From: Lysobacter_K sp038248955
GTDB taxonomy: Bacteria; Pseudomonadota; Gammaproteobacteria; Xanthomonadales; Xanthomonadaceae
Direction of reading: 5' to 3'
Length of the DNA stretch: 64,000 nucleotides
Assembly (NCBI GenBank): GCA_038248955.1
Contig: JBBRWW010000001.1
Coordinates: forward strand, 1-64,000
Part shown: piece by piece, positions 35,871 to 45,011 of the stretch
How positions within the stretch are numbered: the first letter of the stretch is position 1
How the letters are laid out: every line of letters starts with the position of its first letter
Made by a program: the position numbers and the translations under genes
Notes under the pieces: generated by a model
Databases searched by the model: none
The model's input: only the letters and a program-made list of their open reading frames with translations
Told to the model about the DNA's origin: nothing

Positions 35871-36730
35871 AATTTTCCGTGGGAATTGCCGCCGTCGTCG
35901 CGGTGTTGTTCGGGCTGCTGGGATCGGTCTTCATCGTCCGCGAAGGCCAGACCGCGATGGTGTTGAACCTGGGTCGCGTGGTTCGTACCGATCTTTCGCC
36001 CGGATTGCACTTCAAGTGGCCGTTGGTCGAGACCGCGCCGGTGTTCGATCGCCGACTGCAGGTCCTGCAGGCCGAGCCCGAGCGCTACCTGACGTCCGAG
36101 CGCAAGGATGTCAGCGTCGACTTCTTCGCCGTCGGCCGGATCGACAATGCGCGCGCGTTCTATCGCGCCACGGGCGGCGACGAGAGCGTGGCGATCGCGC
36201 GCCTGGCACCGATCATCAAGGATTCTCTGCGCAACGAGATCAATGCGCGCACCCTGCAGCAGGTGGTGTCCGGTGACCGCTCCTCCATCGTCGACAAGCA
36301 ATTGGAGGCGATCAACCGTGGCGCCGCGACCATGGGCGTGAGCATCATCGACCTGCGCATCAAACGCATCGAATTGCCGACCGACAGCCAGGTGATCCAG
36401 GACGTCTACCGGCGCATGCGCGCGCAACGCCAGCAGGTCGCCAGCCGCCTGCGCGCCGAGGGCGCCGAACAGGCCCAGACCGTGCGTTCGCAGGCCGACC
36501 GCGAGCAGGCGGTGATCATCGCCGAGGCCGAGGGCGACGCGCAGCGCCTGCGGGGTGAAGGCGATGCCATCGCGACCCGCATCTACGCCGAAGCGGCCAA
36601 CAAGGACCCCGGGTTCTACGCCTTCCAGCGCAGCCTGGAGGCCTATCGCAAGTCGTTTGCAGACGGCCAGGGCGTGATCGTGATGGATCGCAACGACCCG
36701 TTCCTGCAGTACCTCAAGGCCGATCGCTGA
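35867..36730 (+). CDS. hflC: FtsH protease activity modulator HflC
   Basis: A 287-residue SPFH protein. An N-terminal transmembrane segment (residues 5-22) is followed by VREGQTAMVLNLGRVVRTDLSPGLHFKWP, the SPFH body with ERYLTSERKDVSVDFFAVGRI, and a helical EQAVIIAEAEGDAQRLRGEGDA segment. It partners HflK in regulating FtsH. The start overlaps the hflK stop (ATGA), and a tiny DUF2065 gene begins on the base after its stop. Confidence 0.95.
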   Translation: MKFSVGIAAVVAVLFGLLGSVFIVREGQTAMVLNLGRVVRTDLSPGLHFKWPLVETAPVFDRRLQVLQAEPERYLTSERKDVSVDFFAVGRIDNARAFYRATGGDESVAIARLAPIIKDSLRNEINARTLQQVVSGDRSSIVDKQLEAINRGAATMGVSIIDLRIKRIELPTDSQVIQDVYRRMRAQRQQVASRLRAEGAEQAQTVRSQADREQAVIIAEAEGDAQRLRGEGDAIATRIYAEAANKDPGFYAFQRSLEAYRKSFADGQGVIVMDRNDPFLQYLKADR

Positions 36731-36919
36731 GTGATCGCCGAGCTGGTGTCCGCGCTGTGCCTGGTCGCGGTGCTGGAAGGGCTGTTCCTGTTCGTGGCCC
36801 CGCGGGGGTGGAAGCGCGCCGCCGAGCAACTGCATGCGCTTCCCGATCGCCGGTTGCGGCTGCTGGGCGCGGTCGTGCTCCTGGTCGGCGTGGCGGCGTT
36901 GTGGCTGGTGCGCCAGTAG
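36731..36919 (+). CDS. DUF2065 small inner-membrane protein (YjeT-like)
   Basis: A 62-residue protein with two transmembrane helices separated by a basic loop (LFVAPRGWKRAAEQL, then DRRLRLLGAVVLLVGVAALW). This is the DUF2065/YjeT pattern found directly behind hflC and ahead of purA in many gammaproteobacteria. The GTG start follows the hflC stop with no spacer, implying translational coupling. Function unknown; a link with the HflKC/FtsH complex is inferred from position only. Confidence 0.8.
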   Translation: MIAELVSALCLVAVLEGLFLFVAPRGWKRAAEQLHALPDRRLRLLGAVVLLVGVAALWLVRQ

Positions 36920-36977
36920 GCGCGACCGGCCTGAACCGCCGGGGTGGCCGGCCGCGGGTAAAACCCGGATAATGCAC

Positions 36978-37009
36978 AAAAGCCGGAGGGGCATTCCCTT
37001 CGGCTTTTT
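36978..37009 (+). terminator. Terminator before purA
   Basis: A 12-bp stem with one G-T pair (AAAGCCGGAGGG/CCCTTCGGCTTT), an eight-base loop and a following T-tract. It ends the hfq-hflX-hflK-hflC-DUF2065 unit 58 bases behind the last stop. Confidence 0.85.
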
Positions 37010-37078
37010 CTGTGTGCGGACGTGTCCGCCCGAGCCGGCCCCTGGTGGCCGCCTCCTCAATGCTTCAGGAGCAGTGCC

Positions 37079-38371
37079 ATGGGTCAGTCAGTCGTCGTTC
37101 TCGGTGCCCAGTGGGGCGATGAAGGCAAGGGCAAGATCGTCGACCTGCTGACCGAGCAGATCGGCGCCGTCGTGCGCTTCCAGGGCGGCCACAACGCCGG
37201 CCACACGCTGGTCATCAATGGCAAGAAGACCGTGCTGCACCTCATCCCGTCCGGCATCCTGCGCGAAGGCGCGCTGTGCCTGATCGGCAATGGCGTGGTG
37301 CTGAGCCCGGCCGCGCTGAAGAAGGAAATCGCCGAGCTCGAGGCCACCGGCGTCGACGTGCGCTCGCGCCTGAAGATCAGCCCGGCCACGCCGCTGATCA
37401 TGCCGTACCACATCAAGCTCGACCAGGCGCGCGAGATCGCCGCCGGCGGCAAGGCGATTGGCACCACCGGCCGTGGCATTGGCCCGGCGTACGAGGACAA
37501 GGTGGCCCGCCGCGGCATCCGCGTGGCCGACCTGCATTACCCCGAGCAGCTGGCCGAGAAGCTGCGCGTCGCGCTCGATTACCACAACTTCGTGCTGACC
37601 CAGTACCTCAAGGTCGATGCGGTCGACTACCAGCAGACGCTCGATGAGGCGCTGGAATTCGGCGAATACGTGCAACCGATGAAATACGACGTCGCCGGCA
37701 TCCTTCACGACCTGCGCAGGCAGGGCAAGCGGGTGCTGTTCGAGGGCGCGCAGGGATCCCTGCTCGACATCGACCACGGCACCTATCCGTACGTGACATC
37801 CAGCAACACCACCGTCGGCGGCGCGCTGGCCGGCACCGGCGTCGGCGCGGACGCGATCGACTACGTACTCGGCATCTGCAAAGCCTACGCGACGCGCGTT
37901 GGTGGCGGCCCGTTCCCGACCGAACTCAACGACGCGATCGGCGAGGGCATCCGCGAGCGCGGCGCCGAGTTCGGTGCCACCACCGGCCGGCCGCGGCGCT
38001 GCGGCTGGATCGACATCGTCGCGCTCAAGCGCGCGGTCGCGATCAACGGCATGAACGGGCTGTGCATTACCAAGCTCGACATCCTCGACGGCATGCCGAC
38101 CCTGAAGATGTGCGTGGCCTACAAGTACCGTGGCAAGCAGACCGAGTACGCGCCACTGGACGCGCAGGGCTGGGACGAGTGCGAGCCGGTGTACCTGGAG
38201 TTCCCGGGCTGGACCGAGAACACCGCCGGGATCACCGACTGGAACAAGCTGCCCGCCGCGGCGCGCGCCTACCTGCGCGCGCTGGAGGAGTTGTCGGGCT
38301 GCCCGCTGGCGATCGTCTCGACCGGTCCCGGCCGCGAGGCGACCATGATCCTGCGCGATCCTTGGGAGTAG
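37079..38371 (+). CDS. purA: Adenylosuccinate synthetase
   Basis: A 430-residue PurA. P-loop GAQWGDEGKGKIVD at the N-terminus, then RFQGGHNAGHTLV, ITTGRGIGPAYEDK-like GTTGRGIGPAYEDK, FEGAQGSLLDIDHGTYPYVTSSN and TGRPRRCGWIDIVAL. It makes adenylosuccinate from IMP, GTP and aspartate. The ATG at 37079 (MGQSVVVLG) fits the family; the frame open further upstream runs through a terminator. Confidence 0.97.
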   Translation: MGQSVVVLGAQWGDEGKGKIVDLLTEQIGAVVRFQGGHNAGHTLVINGKKTVLHLIPSGILREGALCLIGNGVVLSPAALKKEIAELEATGVDVRSRLKISPATPLIMPYHIKLDQAREIAAGGKAIGTTGRGIGPAYEDKVARRGIRVADLHYPEQLAEKLRVALDYHNFVLTQYLKVDAVDYQQTLDEALEFGEYVQPMKYDVAGILHDLRRQGKRVLFEGAQGSLLDIDHGTYPYVTSSNTTVGGALAGTGVGADAIDYVLGICKAYATRVGGGPFPTELNDAIGEGIRERGAEFGATTGRPRRCGWIDIVALKRAVAINGMNGLCITKLDILDGMPTLKMCVAYKYRGKQTEYAPLDAQGWDECEPVYLEFPGWTENTAGITDWNKLPAAARAYLRALEELSGCPLAIVSTGPGREATMILRDPWE

Positions 38372-38616
38372 TCCGCCAAGGACCGCGACGTGAAGCGGCG
38401 CCGCGGTGCGGGGCCGCGTCATATCGGGCGCGGCATTCCAGCGCATATGGGTGGCCATTGATGGTGAAAATTGGCCTGGTAGTGACCGCGACGAGCAGCG
38501 ATGTCACTGGCGCCCATGGGCGCTGTCCCCTGGCATGTGCGCGCACGGACCTCTCACTGCCCGGACGCTAGACTCCCCGCGCATCACGCTCACTACCGGC
38601 AGGTTGCCTGGCCCCC

Positions 38617-41310
38617 ATGGATCATCCCTTCGTACCGCCCGCCGGCGCGGCCGGCAGCCACGACCCCAGCGGCTTCGTGCGCGTGCGCGGCGCGCGCGAG
38701 CACAACCTCAAGGATGTCGATGTCGATATCCCCCGCGACGCGCTGGTGGTGTTCTCGGGCGTCTCGGGTTCGGGAAAATCGTCGCTGGCGTTCGGTACGA
38801 TCTACGCCGAGGCGCAGCGCCGCTACTTCGAGTCGGTCGCGCCGTATGCGCGCCGGCTGATCGACCAGGTCGGCGTGCCCGACGTCGACACGATCGACGG
38901 GCTGCCCCCGGCGGTGGCGCTGCAGCAGCAGCGCGGGACGCCGAGCGTGCGCTCGTCGCTGGGCAGCGTGACCACGCTGTCGAGCCTGCTGCGGATGCTG
39001 TACTCGCGGGCCGGCAGTTACCCGCCCCAACAGCCGATGTTGTATGCCGAGGATTTCTCGCCCAATACCGCGCAGGGCGCGTGCCCGAACTGCCACGGCC
39101 TGGGGTTTGTCTACGAGGTGACCGAGCGTTCGATGGTGCCCGACCCTTCGCTGAGCATCCGCGAGCGCGCGATCGCGTCGTGGCCGCCGGCTTGGCACGG
39201 GCAGAACCTGCGCGACATCCTGGTCACGAGGGGGGTCGACGTCGACAGGCCCTGGCGCGAGTTGCCGAAGACGCAGCGCGACTGGATCCTGTTCACCGCC
39301 GAGCAGCCCACCGCGCCGGTGTATGCCGGCTTCACCCCGGCCGAAACGCGCGCGGCGCTGCGCCGCAAGGCGGAGCCGAGCTATATCGGTACATTCACCG
39401 GCGCGCGCCGTTACGTGCTGCATACCTTCGCCACCAGCCAGAGCGCACTGATGAAGAAGCGCGTGTCGCGCTTCATGGTCGGCAGTGAGTGTCCGGTCTG
39501 CGACGGCCGTCGCCTCAAGCCCGAGGCGCTGTCGGTCACGTTCGCGGGCCTCGACATCGGCACGCTGTCGCGGTTGCCGCTCAACCGCATGGTGGACGTG
39601 CTGAAGCCGGCCGCGGAAGGGAATTTCGAGGACGCGGGGTTGATCGACCAGGCCCCCGGGCGCGTGGCCAAGGCGGGCCTCAGCCGGGCCGAGGCCCGCA
39701 AGGACACCGCGCGGCGTGTCGCCGCAGGCGGCTCGGCGCACGCGGGCGGCTCGGACGTGCGGCGCACCCCCAACCTGTCCCAGGAGAAGCGCATCGCGGC
39801 GCAGCGCATCGCCCATGACCTGGTCACGCGCATCGCCACGCTGCAGGCGCTTGGGCTGGGTTACCTGTCGATGGACCGAACCACGCCGACGCTGTCCCCG
39901 GGCGAACTGCAGCGCCTGCGGCTGGCGACGCAGATCCGCTCCAACCTGTTCGGCGTGGTGTACGTGCTCGACGAGCCGTCGGCGGGGCTGCATCCAGCCG
40001 ACAGCGAGGCGCTGCACCGCGCCCTGGACGACCTCAAGCGGTCCGGCAACACGATTTTCGTGGTCGAGCACGACCTCGACACCATGCGCCGCGCCGACTG
40101 GCTGGTGGATGTCGGTCCGGATGCCGGCGAGCACGGCGGCCAGGTGCTCTACAGCGGTCCACCGGCGGGACTGCGCGCGGTTGGCAATTCGCACACTGCG
40201 CGCTATCTGTTCGCCAGCGAAGTCGCGGCGCCCCGTACGCCTCGTCCGGCGGCCGCATGGATGGAACTGCGCGGCGTCACGCGCAACAACCTGCGCGGCA
40301 TCGACGTGCGTTTGCCGATTGGCGTGCTCACGGCCGTGACCGGCGTGTCGGGTTCGGGCAAGTCGAGCCTGGTCAGCCAGGCGCTCGTCGAACTGGTTGG
40401 CGAGCACCTTGGCCATGAGCCGGTCGCCGCCGAGCGACCGGGTTACGACGGCGAGGGCGAAGAGCTGCAACCGACCATCGTGGCCGCGACCGCCGGGCGC
40501 CTGCACGCCGGCGGCGACGCGATCCGCCGGCTCGTCAACGTCGACCAGAAACCCATCGGCCGCACGCCGCGTTCGAACCTCGCGACCTACACCGGGCTGT
40601 TCGACCACGTGCGCAAGCTGTTCGCCGCCACCAAGGCCGCCAAGGCGCGGCGCTACGATGCCGGCCGTTTTTCCTTCAACGTCGCCAAGGGCCGCTGCGA
40701 TACGTGTGAGGGCGAAGGCTTCGTCAGCGTCGAGTTGCTCTTCATGCCGAGCGTGTACGCGCCGTGCCCTGCCTGCCACGGTGCGCGTTACAACGCCAAG
40801 ACGCTGGAAATCACCTGGGGTGGGCGCAATATCGCCCAGGTACTCGCGATGACCGTCGACGAGGCCGACGTGTTCTTCGGTGCCGAACCCGCCATCCGCA
40901 AGCCGCTGGCGCTGCTGCGCGCGATCGGCCTGGGCTACCTGCGCCTGGGCCAACCGGCGACCGAGCTGTCCGGCGGCGAGGCCCAGCGCATCAAGCTGGC
41001 CACCGAGTTGCAGCGCGCCCAGCGCGGCGACACGCTGTACGTGCTCGACGAGCCCACCACCGGCCTGCACCCGTTCGATGTCGACAAGTTGATGGCGCAG
41101 CTGCACGGGCTGGTCGATGCCGGCAACACCGTGATCATCGTCGAGCACGAACTGCGCGTGATCGCCGACAGCGACTGGGTCATCGACGTTGGCCCCGGCG
41201 CGGGCGAGGAGGGCGGGCGGATCGTCGCCAGTGGCACGCCGAAGGCAGTCAGTCGCGCCAAGGCCAGCCGAACCGCGCCGTACCTGCGGCGATGGTTCGC
41301 GCAGACCTAG
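38617..41310 (+). CDS. UvrA-like ABC ATPase lacking the UvrB-binding domain
   Basis: An 897-residue UvrA paralogue with two ABC modules: Walker A GVSGSGKSS at residues 48-56 and 576-584; signature LSPGELQRL and LSGGEAQRI; Walker B VYVLDEPSAGLHP and LYVLDEPTTGLHP. Zinc-finger cysteine pairs are present (CPNC, CPVC, CDTC, CPAC). Between RMLYSRAG and GACPNCHGLGF only about 20 residues remain, where canonical UvrA has the CPxC-containing UvrB-interaction domain. It therefore resembles class III/UvrA2-type proteins (Deinococcus UvrA2, DrrC), linked to DNA-damage or drug tolerance rather than standard NER. It stands alone behind a 245-base gap. Confidence 0.88.
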   Translation: MDHPFVPPAGAAGSHDPSGFVRVRGAREHNLKDVDVDIPRDALVVFSGVSGSGKSSLAFGTIYAEAQRRYFESVAPYARRLIDQVGVPDVDTIDGLPPAVALQQQRGTPSVRSSLGSVTTLSSLLRMLYSRAGSYPPQQPMLYAEDFSPNTAQGACPNCHGLGFVYEVTERSMVPDPSLSIRERAIASWPPAWHGQNLRDILVTRGVDVDRPWRELPKTQRDWILFTAEQPTAPVYAGFTPAETRAALRRKAEPSYIGTFTGARRYVLHTFATSQSALMKKRVSRFMVGSECPVCDGRRLKPEALSVTFAGLDIGTLSRLPLNRMVDVLKPAAEGNFEDAGLIDQAPGRVAKAGLSRAEARKDTARRVAAGGSAHAGGSDVRRTPNLSQEKRIAAQRIAHDLVTRIATLQALGLGYLSMDRTTPTLSPGELQRLRLATQIRSNLFGVVYVLDEPSAGLHPADSEALHRALDDLKRSGNTIFVVEHDLDTMRRADWLVDVGPDAGEHGGQVLYSGPPAGLRAVGNSHTARYLFASEVAAPRTPRPAAAWMELRGVTRNNLRGIDVRLPIGVLTAVTGVSGSGKSSLVSQALVELVGEHLGHEPVAAERPGYDGEGEELQPTIVAATAGRLHAGGDAIRRLVNVDQKPIGRTPRSNLATYTGLFDHVRKLFAATKAAKARRYDAGRFSFNVAKGRCDTCEGEGFVSVELLFMPSVYAPCPACHGARYNAKTLEITWGGRNIAQVLAMTVDEADVFFGAEPAIRKPLALLRAIGLGYLRLGQPATELSGGEAQRIKLATELQRAQRGDTLYVLDEPTTGLHPFDVDKLMAQLHGLVDAGNTVIIVEHELRVIADSDWVIDVGPGAGEEGGRIVASGTPKAVSRAKASRTAPYLRRWFAQT

Positions 41311-41379
41311 CGGCCCTGGAATCAGGCTCGGGCACTGCGCTTGGCGGGCGAGGGGTGCAACGCGTTGCTGCGTTGTCGC

Positions 41380-41838
41380 CTACTGGGCCGAAAGCATCTT
41401 GTGCATGCGCTGGTAATCCTTGCGGTACTGCTTGGCCAGGCGCGTCTTCTGCGCGTCGCCGAGGATCTTGCCCGAGACCTGGAAGAACTTCGTTTCCTCC
41501 TCGCGCAAGTGGTGGTGGACCTTGTGCGAAAGCTCTCTGGCCTTGTCAAGCCACGCATCGCCGGCGGGTTCGAGCTTCTGCAGGTCCTCGACCAGTTCAT
41601 CGATCTGGTGGTGCTCGTGCAGCGCGTGCCTGGCTGAATTCAGCCCCATGTCGTCCAGAAGCATTGGTGCGTACAGGAACCGCTCCTCAGCGGCCTCATG
41701 CGCCTGCAGTTCGATTCGCACCTGCGTGAAGCCGCTGATGCGTTCCTGCGTGCCGGGCTTGCTGCGCAGCAGCTTGCGCAGCTGCGAACGCTGGATCTCG
41801 TGGCTTTCGCGCAGGGCGTCGTAGATGGTTTCCGACAT
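41380..41838 (-). CDS. Hemerythrin-like (HHE) protein
   Basis: A 152-residue all-helical protein with the spaced histidine/glutamate pattern of hemerythrin HHE domains: DALRESHEIQR (H13), QAHEAAEERFLY, a central HALHEHHQIDEL and HKVHHHLREEE. The residues suggest a non-haem di-iron site that may bind O2 or NO or handle iron. It is cytoplasmic with no signal. It converges with the uvrA paralogue. Downstream on the left, about 70 bases hold no terminator I can see. Confidence 0.85.
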   Translation of the reverse strand: MSETIYDALRESHEIQRSQLRKLLRSKPGTQERISGFTQVRIELQAHEAAEERFLYAPMLLDDMGLNSARHALHEHHQIDELVEDLQKLEPAGDAWLDKARELSHKVHHHLREEETKFFQVSGKILGDAQKTRLAKQYRKDYQRMHKMLSAQ

Positions 41839-41913
41839 GGCTTGGCTCCGGTGGGGCGGTTCGGGGGAGAGGATACGGACGCGCGTGTCAACGCGGTGGC
41901 ACGCGTTACGACG

Positions 41914-42330
41914 TCATCGCCAGTCGCAGGCATCGCGGGGCGATGCCGCCGCGTTGCTGAGAAACGTGCCCAACGTCCGGCGCACCTGGGCGAAGTCCAC
42001 CGGTTTGACCCGGTGGGCCTTGAAGCCGGCCTGCGCCGCGCGTAGGTGGTCGCCGCGCTGGCCGTATCCGGTCAGCGCGACCAGCCTGATGGCGTCGCCA
42101 CGGCACTCGCGCGGCCGCCGTGCCAGTTCGTAGCCATCCATGACCGGCAGGCCCATGTCGAGCAACGCCGCTTCAGGCTGGAGCTGGCCGACGATGCGCA
42201 GGGGGGTCGTGCCGTCGGCGGCCGTGCGTACGTCGAAACCGACCATCCGCAACGCCATCGCCATCGCCAGCGTCGACGCAGCGTCGATGTGTCGACCAGC
42301 ACGATGCGGCCCACGGCGCTGGCGACGGTC
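41914..42330 (-). pseudogene. Frameshifted response-regulator receiver domain
   Basis: The downstream part encodes a receiver domain from its second helix on: MALRMVGFDVRTA, the phospho-acceptor segment ALLDMGLPVMDGYEL, VALTGYG and the KPVD lysine, as at the end of hybrid histidine kinases. Upstream, the first strand is still readable in another frame as GRIVLVD, but what follows is out of frame. Relative to the expected VDDNxDAAS pattern about four bases are missing near 42285-42292, removing the acidic pair and shifting the frame. No kinase core is recognisable upstream. Probably a remnant. Confidence 0.6.
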
Positions 42331-42608
42331 TGGGTGGCGAGGAGGTCCTCAGCGGCCGCGCCACGGTCGCTGCCGGCCAGCGGCGACGACAGCGCGGCGT
42401 TGACCTGGTGGGCGAGGTGTGTGCGGGCGGCAGCCGTGTCGACCTGGTCGGTGTGTACGGCGACGATGTCGGCGTGGGGTACTTGCAAGGTGCTGGCGTG
42501 CGTCCGTCACCCAGACCTGTTGGGAAGGCCCGCGGGCAGGCCGCCCGTTCGGCCGGTGGGCGTGGGCGGACGACGCAAAGCGCGCCATGCTGAACTTTCC
42601 CGCGCATG
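42331..42608. other. Non-coding stretch without recognised features
   Basis: About 280 bases between the receiver-domain remnant and the terminator of the glycine-zipper gene. Open frames exist on both strands but their translations (arginine/proline/serine-rich) look like shadows. The minus strand could hold a decayed N-terminal part of the receiver gene, but I cannot align it to a kinase. Confidence 0.4.
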
Positions 42609-42638
42609 GAGAAAAGGCCCCGAACGGGGCCTTTTCTC
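42609..42638 (-). terminator. Terminator of the glycine-zipper gene
   Basis: A perfect 14-bp inverted repeat (GAGAAAAGGCCCCG and complement) with a minimal two-base loop, ending in a TTTTCTC run on the minus strand, 18 bases behind the stop at 42656. Confidence 0.85.
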
Positions 42639-42655
42639 GATGCTGGCGGCGCGGT

Positions 42656-43159
42656 TTAGCGGCCGTCGCCGTCCGCGTCGCCCGGAATCGCGCGTTCGAC
42701 GCGATGCCATGCGGCCTTCGTCGCGTGCTTGGCGTCGTCCCACGCCACGCGCGAATTGCCCTTGGTGCGTTCGTAGTCGTTGCGCAGGTCCGTTTCGGCC
42801 TGGTCGAACGTCCGGTCGGCGTACTTGGCACGGTTCTCGTAACCGGTGCGATAGGCGGGCGCGTACTCGTTGTAGTCGTAGTCCTTGTTGACGTACGCCT
42901 CGTGCTTGTAGTTTTCCTGCCAGTAGGCGTTTTCCGCGGTCGGGTTGACGGCTTCGCCGGCGGCCTTGCCACCCAGGCCACCCACCACCGCGCCGATCGC
43001 ACCGCCGACAACCGTGCCCACCGGGCCGGCCACCGAACCCACCACTGCGCCGGCGGTCGCGCCAGCGGCGGCACCTACGCCCGTGCCGATCGGATGCGCG
43101 CCCGGGGCGCCGCTGATCGGATCCCGATTCATGTCGGTGGTGTCTTTGTGATTCGTCAT
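42656..43159 (-). CDS. Glycine-zipper domain protein
   Basis: A 167-residue protein. Residues 26-68 form a glycine-zipper region (GTGVGAAAGATAGAVVG, VVGGAIGAVVGGLGGKAAG) able to pack as membrane-inserted helices. The C-terminal half is hydrophilic, with tyrosine-rich repeats (NYKHEAYVNKDYDYNEYAPAY) and charged helices. Similar glycine-zipper proteins in xanthomonads are poorly characterised and sometimes stress-induced. There is no signal peptide. It is divergent from the cardiolipin synthase gene with a 292-base intergenic region that likely carries both promoters. Confidence 0.75.
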   Translation of the reverse strand: MTNHKDTTDMNRDPISGAPGAHPIGTGVGAAAGATAGAVVGSVAGPVGTVVGGAIGAVVGGLGGKAAGEAVNPTAENAYWQENYKHEAYVNKDYDYNEYAPAYRTGYENRAKYADRTFDQAETDLRNDYERTKGNSRVAWDDAKHATKAAWHRVERAIPGDADGDGR

Positions 43160-43451
43160 GTTCGTTCCTTTGAGGGGGCGGCATCAGACCGCGGGGGAAG
43201 GGCAAATGTGCTCGCGGCCAAGTCAACGTGACGTCAATGCCGCGCGGTGCGTAAAGCCCGTGTTGGGGATCGCGAACGCGGTTAGAAAATGGCGCCGCGC
43301 GACGCGGACAGCGCGTCAAGCGCAACGACCGGCGCGGTGCCATGCTCGCCGCGTGCAGTCCGCACGTGGCACCCGATTGTCGCGAATGCGGCTCGCCGGC
43401 GTACCCTACCAACCTTGCGGTCGCGCTCCACCGACGCCCGCTCCCTCCGCT

Positions 43452-44861
43452 ATGGAAAAGCTCATGCCGCATTGGTTGGTTGTCTTGCTGGTCGTCGCGT
43501 GGCTCGCTTACGTGGTCGTGCTGTCGGGATGGATCATGCTGCAGCGCCGCGAGCCGGTGGCCACGCTCGCATGGATCATGGCGCTGGCGTTCCTGCCCTA
43601 CCTGGGCTTCGTGATCTACCACCTGTTCGGGCCGCAGCGCATCAACCGCTCGGGGCTTCGCCGCGAAACATCGCACAGGGCGGTCGGTGGACGCGGCGAG
43701 CGCAAGGGCAACAGCGACGCCGCTGCGCTCAACCGCATGGCGCAGGCAATGACGGGGTTTCCTCCGGCCACCGCCAGTCGCGTGGACCTGCTGGTTGACG
43801 GCGGCGTGACCTATGACGCCCTCGTCAAGGCGATCGAAGCCTCCACGCAGACCGTCCATGTCGAGTACTACATCTATGCCGGTGACCGCACCGGCACGCG
43901 GATCCGCGATGCCCTGATCGAACGTGCCAAAGCTGGCGTCAAGGTACGGATGCTGCTCGACGGGGTCGGCTCGCCACTCGCGCGCAAGTTCGTCAAGCCC
44001 CTGCACGACGCCGGCGTCGAGGTGGCGTTCTTCCACCCGGTGCGGTGGTGGATGATGCCGTTCGCGCGGCCCAAGCTCAACATGCGCAGCCACCGCAAGA
44101 TCGTGATCTGCGATGGAACGGTCGGGTTCACCGGCGGTATCAACGTGACCGACGACGAGAACGATCAACTCAATACCGAGGCGTTCCACGACCTGCACAT
44201 GCGCGTCGAGGGCGACGTAGTGCGCTGGCTGCAGGTTGCTTGGCTGGAGGACTGGAACTACGTGACCGACAACGCCATTTCCGGCGAGGGCGTGCTGGTC
44301 GCGGCGCAGCCCGGCCCGATCAGCGCGCAGGTCATTCCGGCCGGACCCGACAACGACTTGGAGCCCATCCACCGCGTGCAGGTCGAGGCGATCCACCGCG
44401 CCGAAAAGCGCGTCTGGCTGGCAACGCCGTATTTCGTCCCCAGCCGCGCGGCACTGTTCGCGCTGGAAGGCGCGGCGATGCGCGGGCTGGATGTCCGGGT
44501 GGTGGTACCCAAGCGCAGCGACTCGCGCATGGTCACTGCAGCGGCACGTTCGTATTTCGACAAGCTGCTCAAGGCGGGCGTGCGCGTGTACGAATACGGG
44601 CCGCGTATGCTGCACACCAAGGCGCTGCTGGCGGACGACGACGTCGCGATCCTGGGCACGTCCAATTTCGACACGCGCAGCTTCGCGCTCAACTTCGAGA
44701 TCGTGTTGATGTTCTGCAACGAAGCCGTAGCCGCCGAACTGGCGCGCACCATGGCCGACGACATGGAGGTGGCGACAGAGGTCACTCCGGCGTCGACCAA
44801 GCCGCCCTTCCTGTCGCGCCTGTCGGAAGCGGCGGCGCGACTGCTGGCACCGATCCTGTAA
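43452..44861 (+). CDS. cls: Cardiolipin synthase (ClsA-like)
   Basis: A 469-residue phospholipase D-superfamily synthase. Two N-terminal transmembrane helices (about residues 6-28 and 38-58, with REPVATLAWIMAL between) are followed by two HKD motifs: HRKIVICD (H214) and HTKALLADDD (H388). GGINVTDDEN and NFEIVLMF are family-typical. It condenses two phosphatidylglycerols into cardiolipin at the inner membrane. The ATG at 43452 is chosen; the ATG at 43464 is a close alternative. A second PLD-type synthase lies at 52577-54073. Confidence 0.92.
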   Translation: MEKLMPHWLVVLLVVAWLAYVVVLSGWIMLQRREPVATLAWIMALAFLPYLGFVIYHLFGPQRINRSGLRRETSHRAVGGRGERKGNSDAAALNRMAQAMTGFPPATASRVDLLVDGGVTYDALVKAIEASTQTVHVEYYIYAGDRTGTRIRDALIERAKAGVKVRMLLDGVGSPLARKFVKPLHDAGVEVAFFHPVRWWMMPFARPKLNMRSHRKIVICDGTVGFTGGINVTDDENDQLNTEAFHDLHMRVEGDVVRWLQVAWLEDWNYVTDNAISGEGVLVAAQPGPISAQVIPAGPDNDLEPIHRVQVEAIHRAEKRVWLATPYFVPSRAALFALEGAAMRGLDVRVVVPKRSDSRMVTAAARSYFDKLLKAGVRVYEYGPRMLHTKALLADDDVAILGTSNFDTRSFALNFEIVLMFCNEAVAAELARTMADDMEVATEVTPASTKPPFLSRLSEAAARLLAPIL

Positions 44862-45011
44862 TCCGCCGAAGCTACGCGCGGCCGGCATCGTGGGCCGCCG
44901 TCGCACGAGCGACACTTGCACGAACGTGCCCGCGTGCGCTGCCATTGCCGGTGTTCCGGCGTTGCACCACATGGGCCGGCCCAATCGAAATCCCGACCAA
45001 GGAATCGAACG

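Noticed and set aside
38593..41148. A minus-strand open frame of about 851 codons opposite the uvrA paralogue
   Set aside because: The UvrA reading has all ABC motifs; the antisense frame has none.
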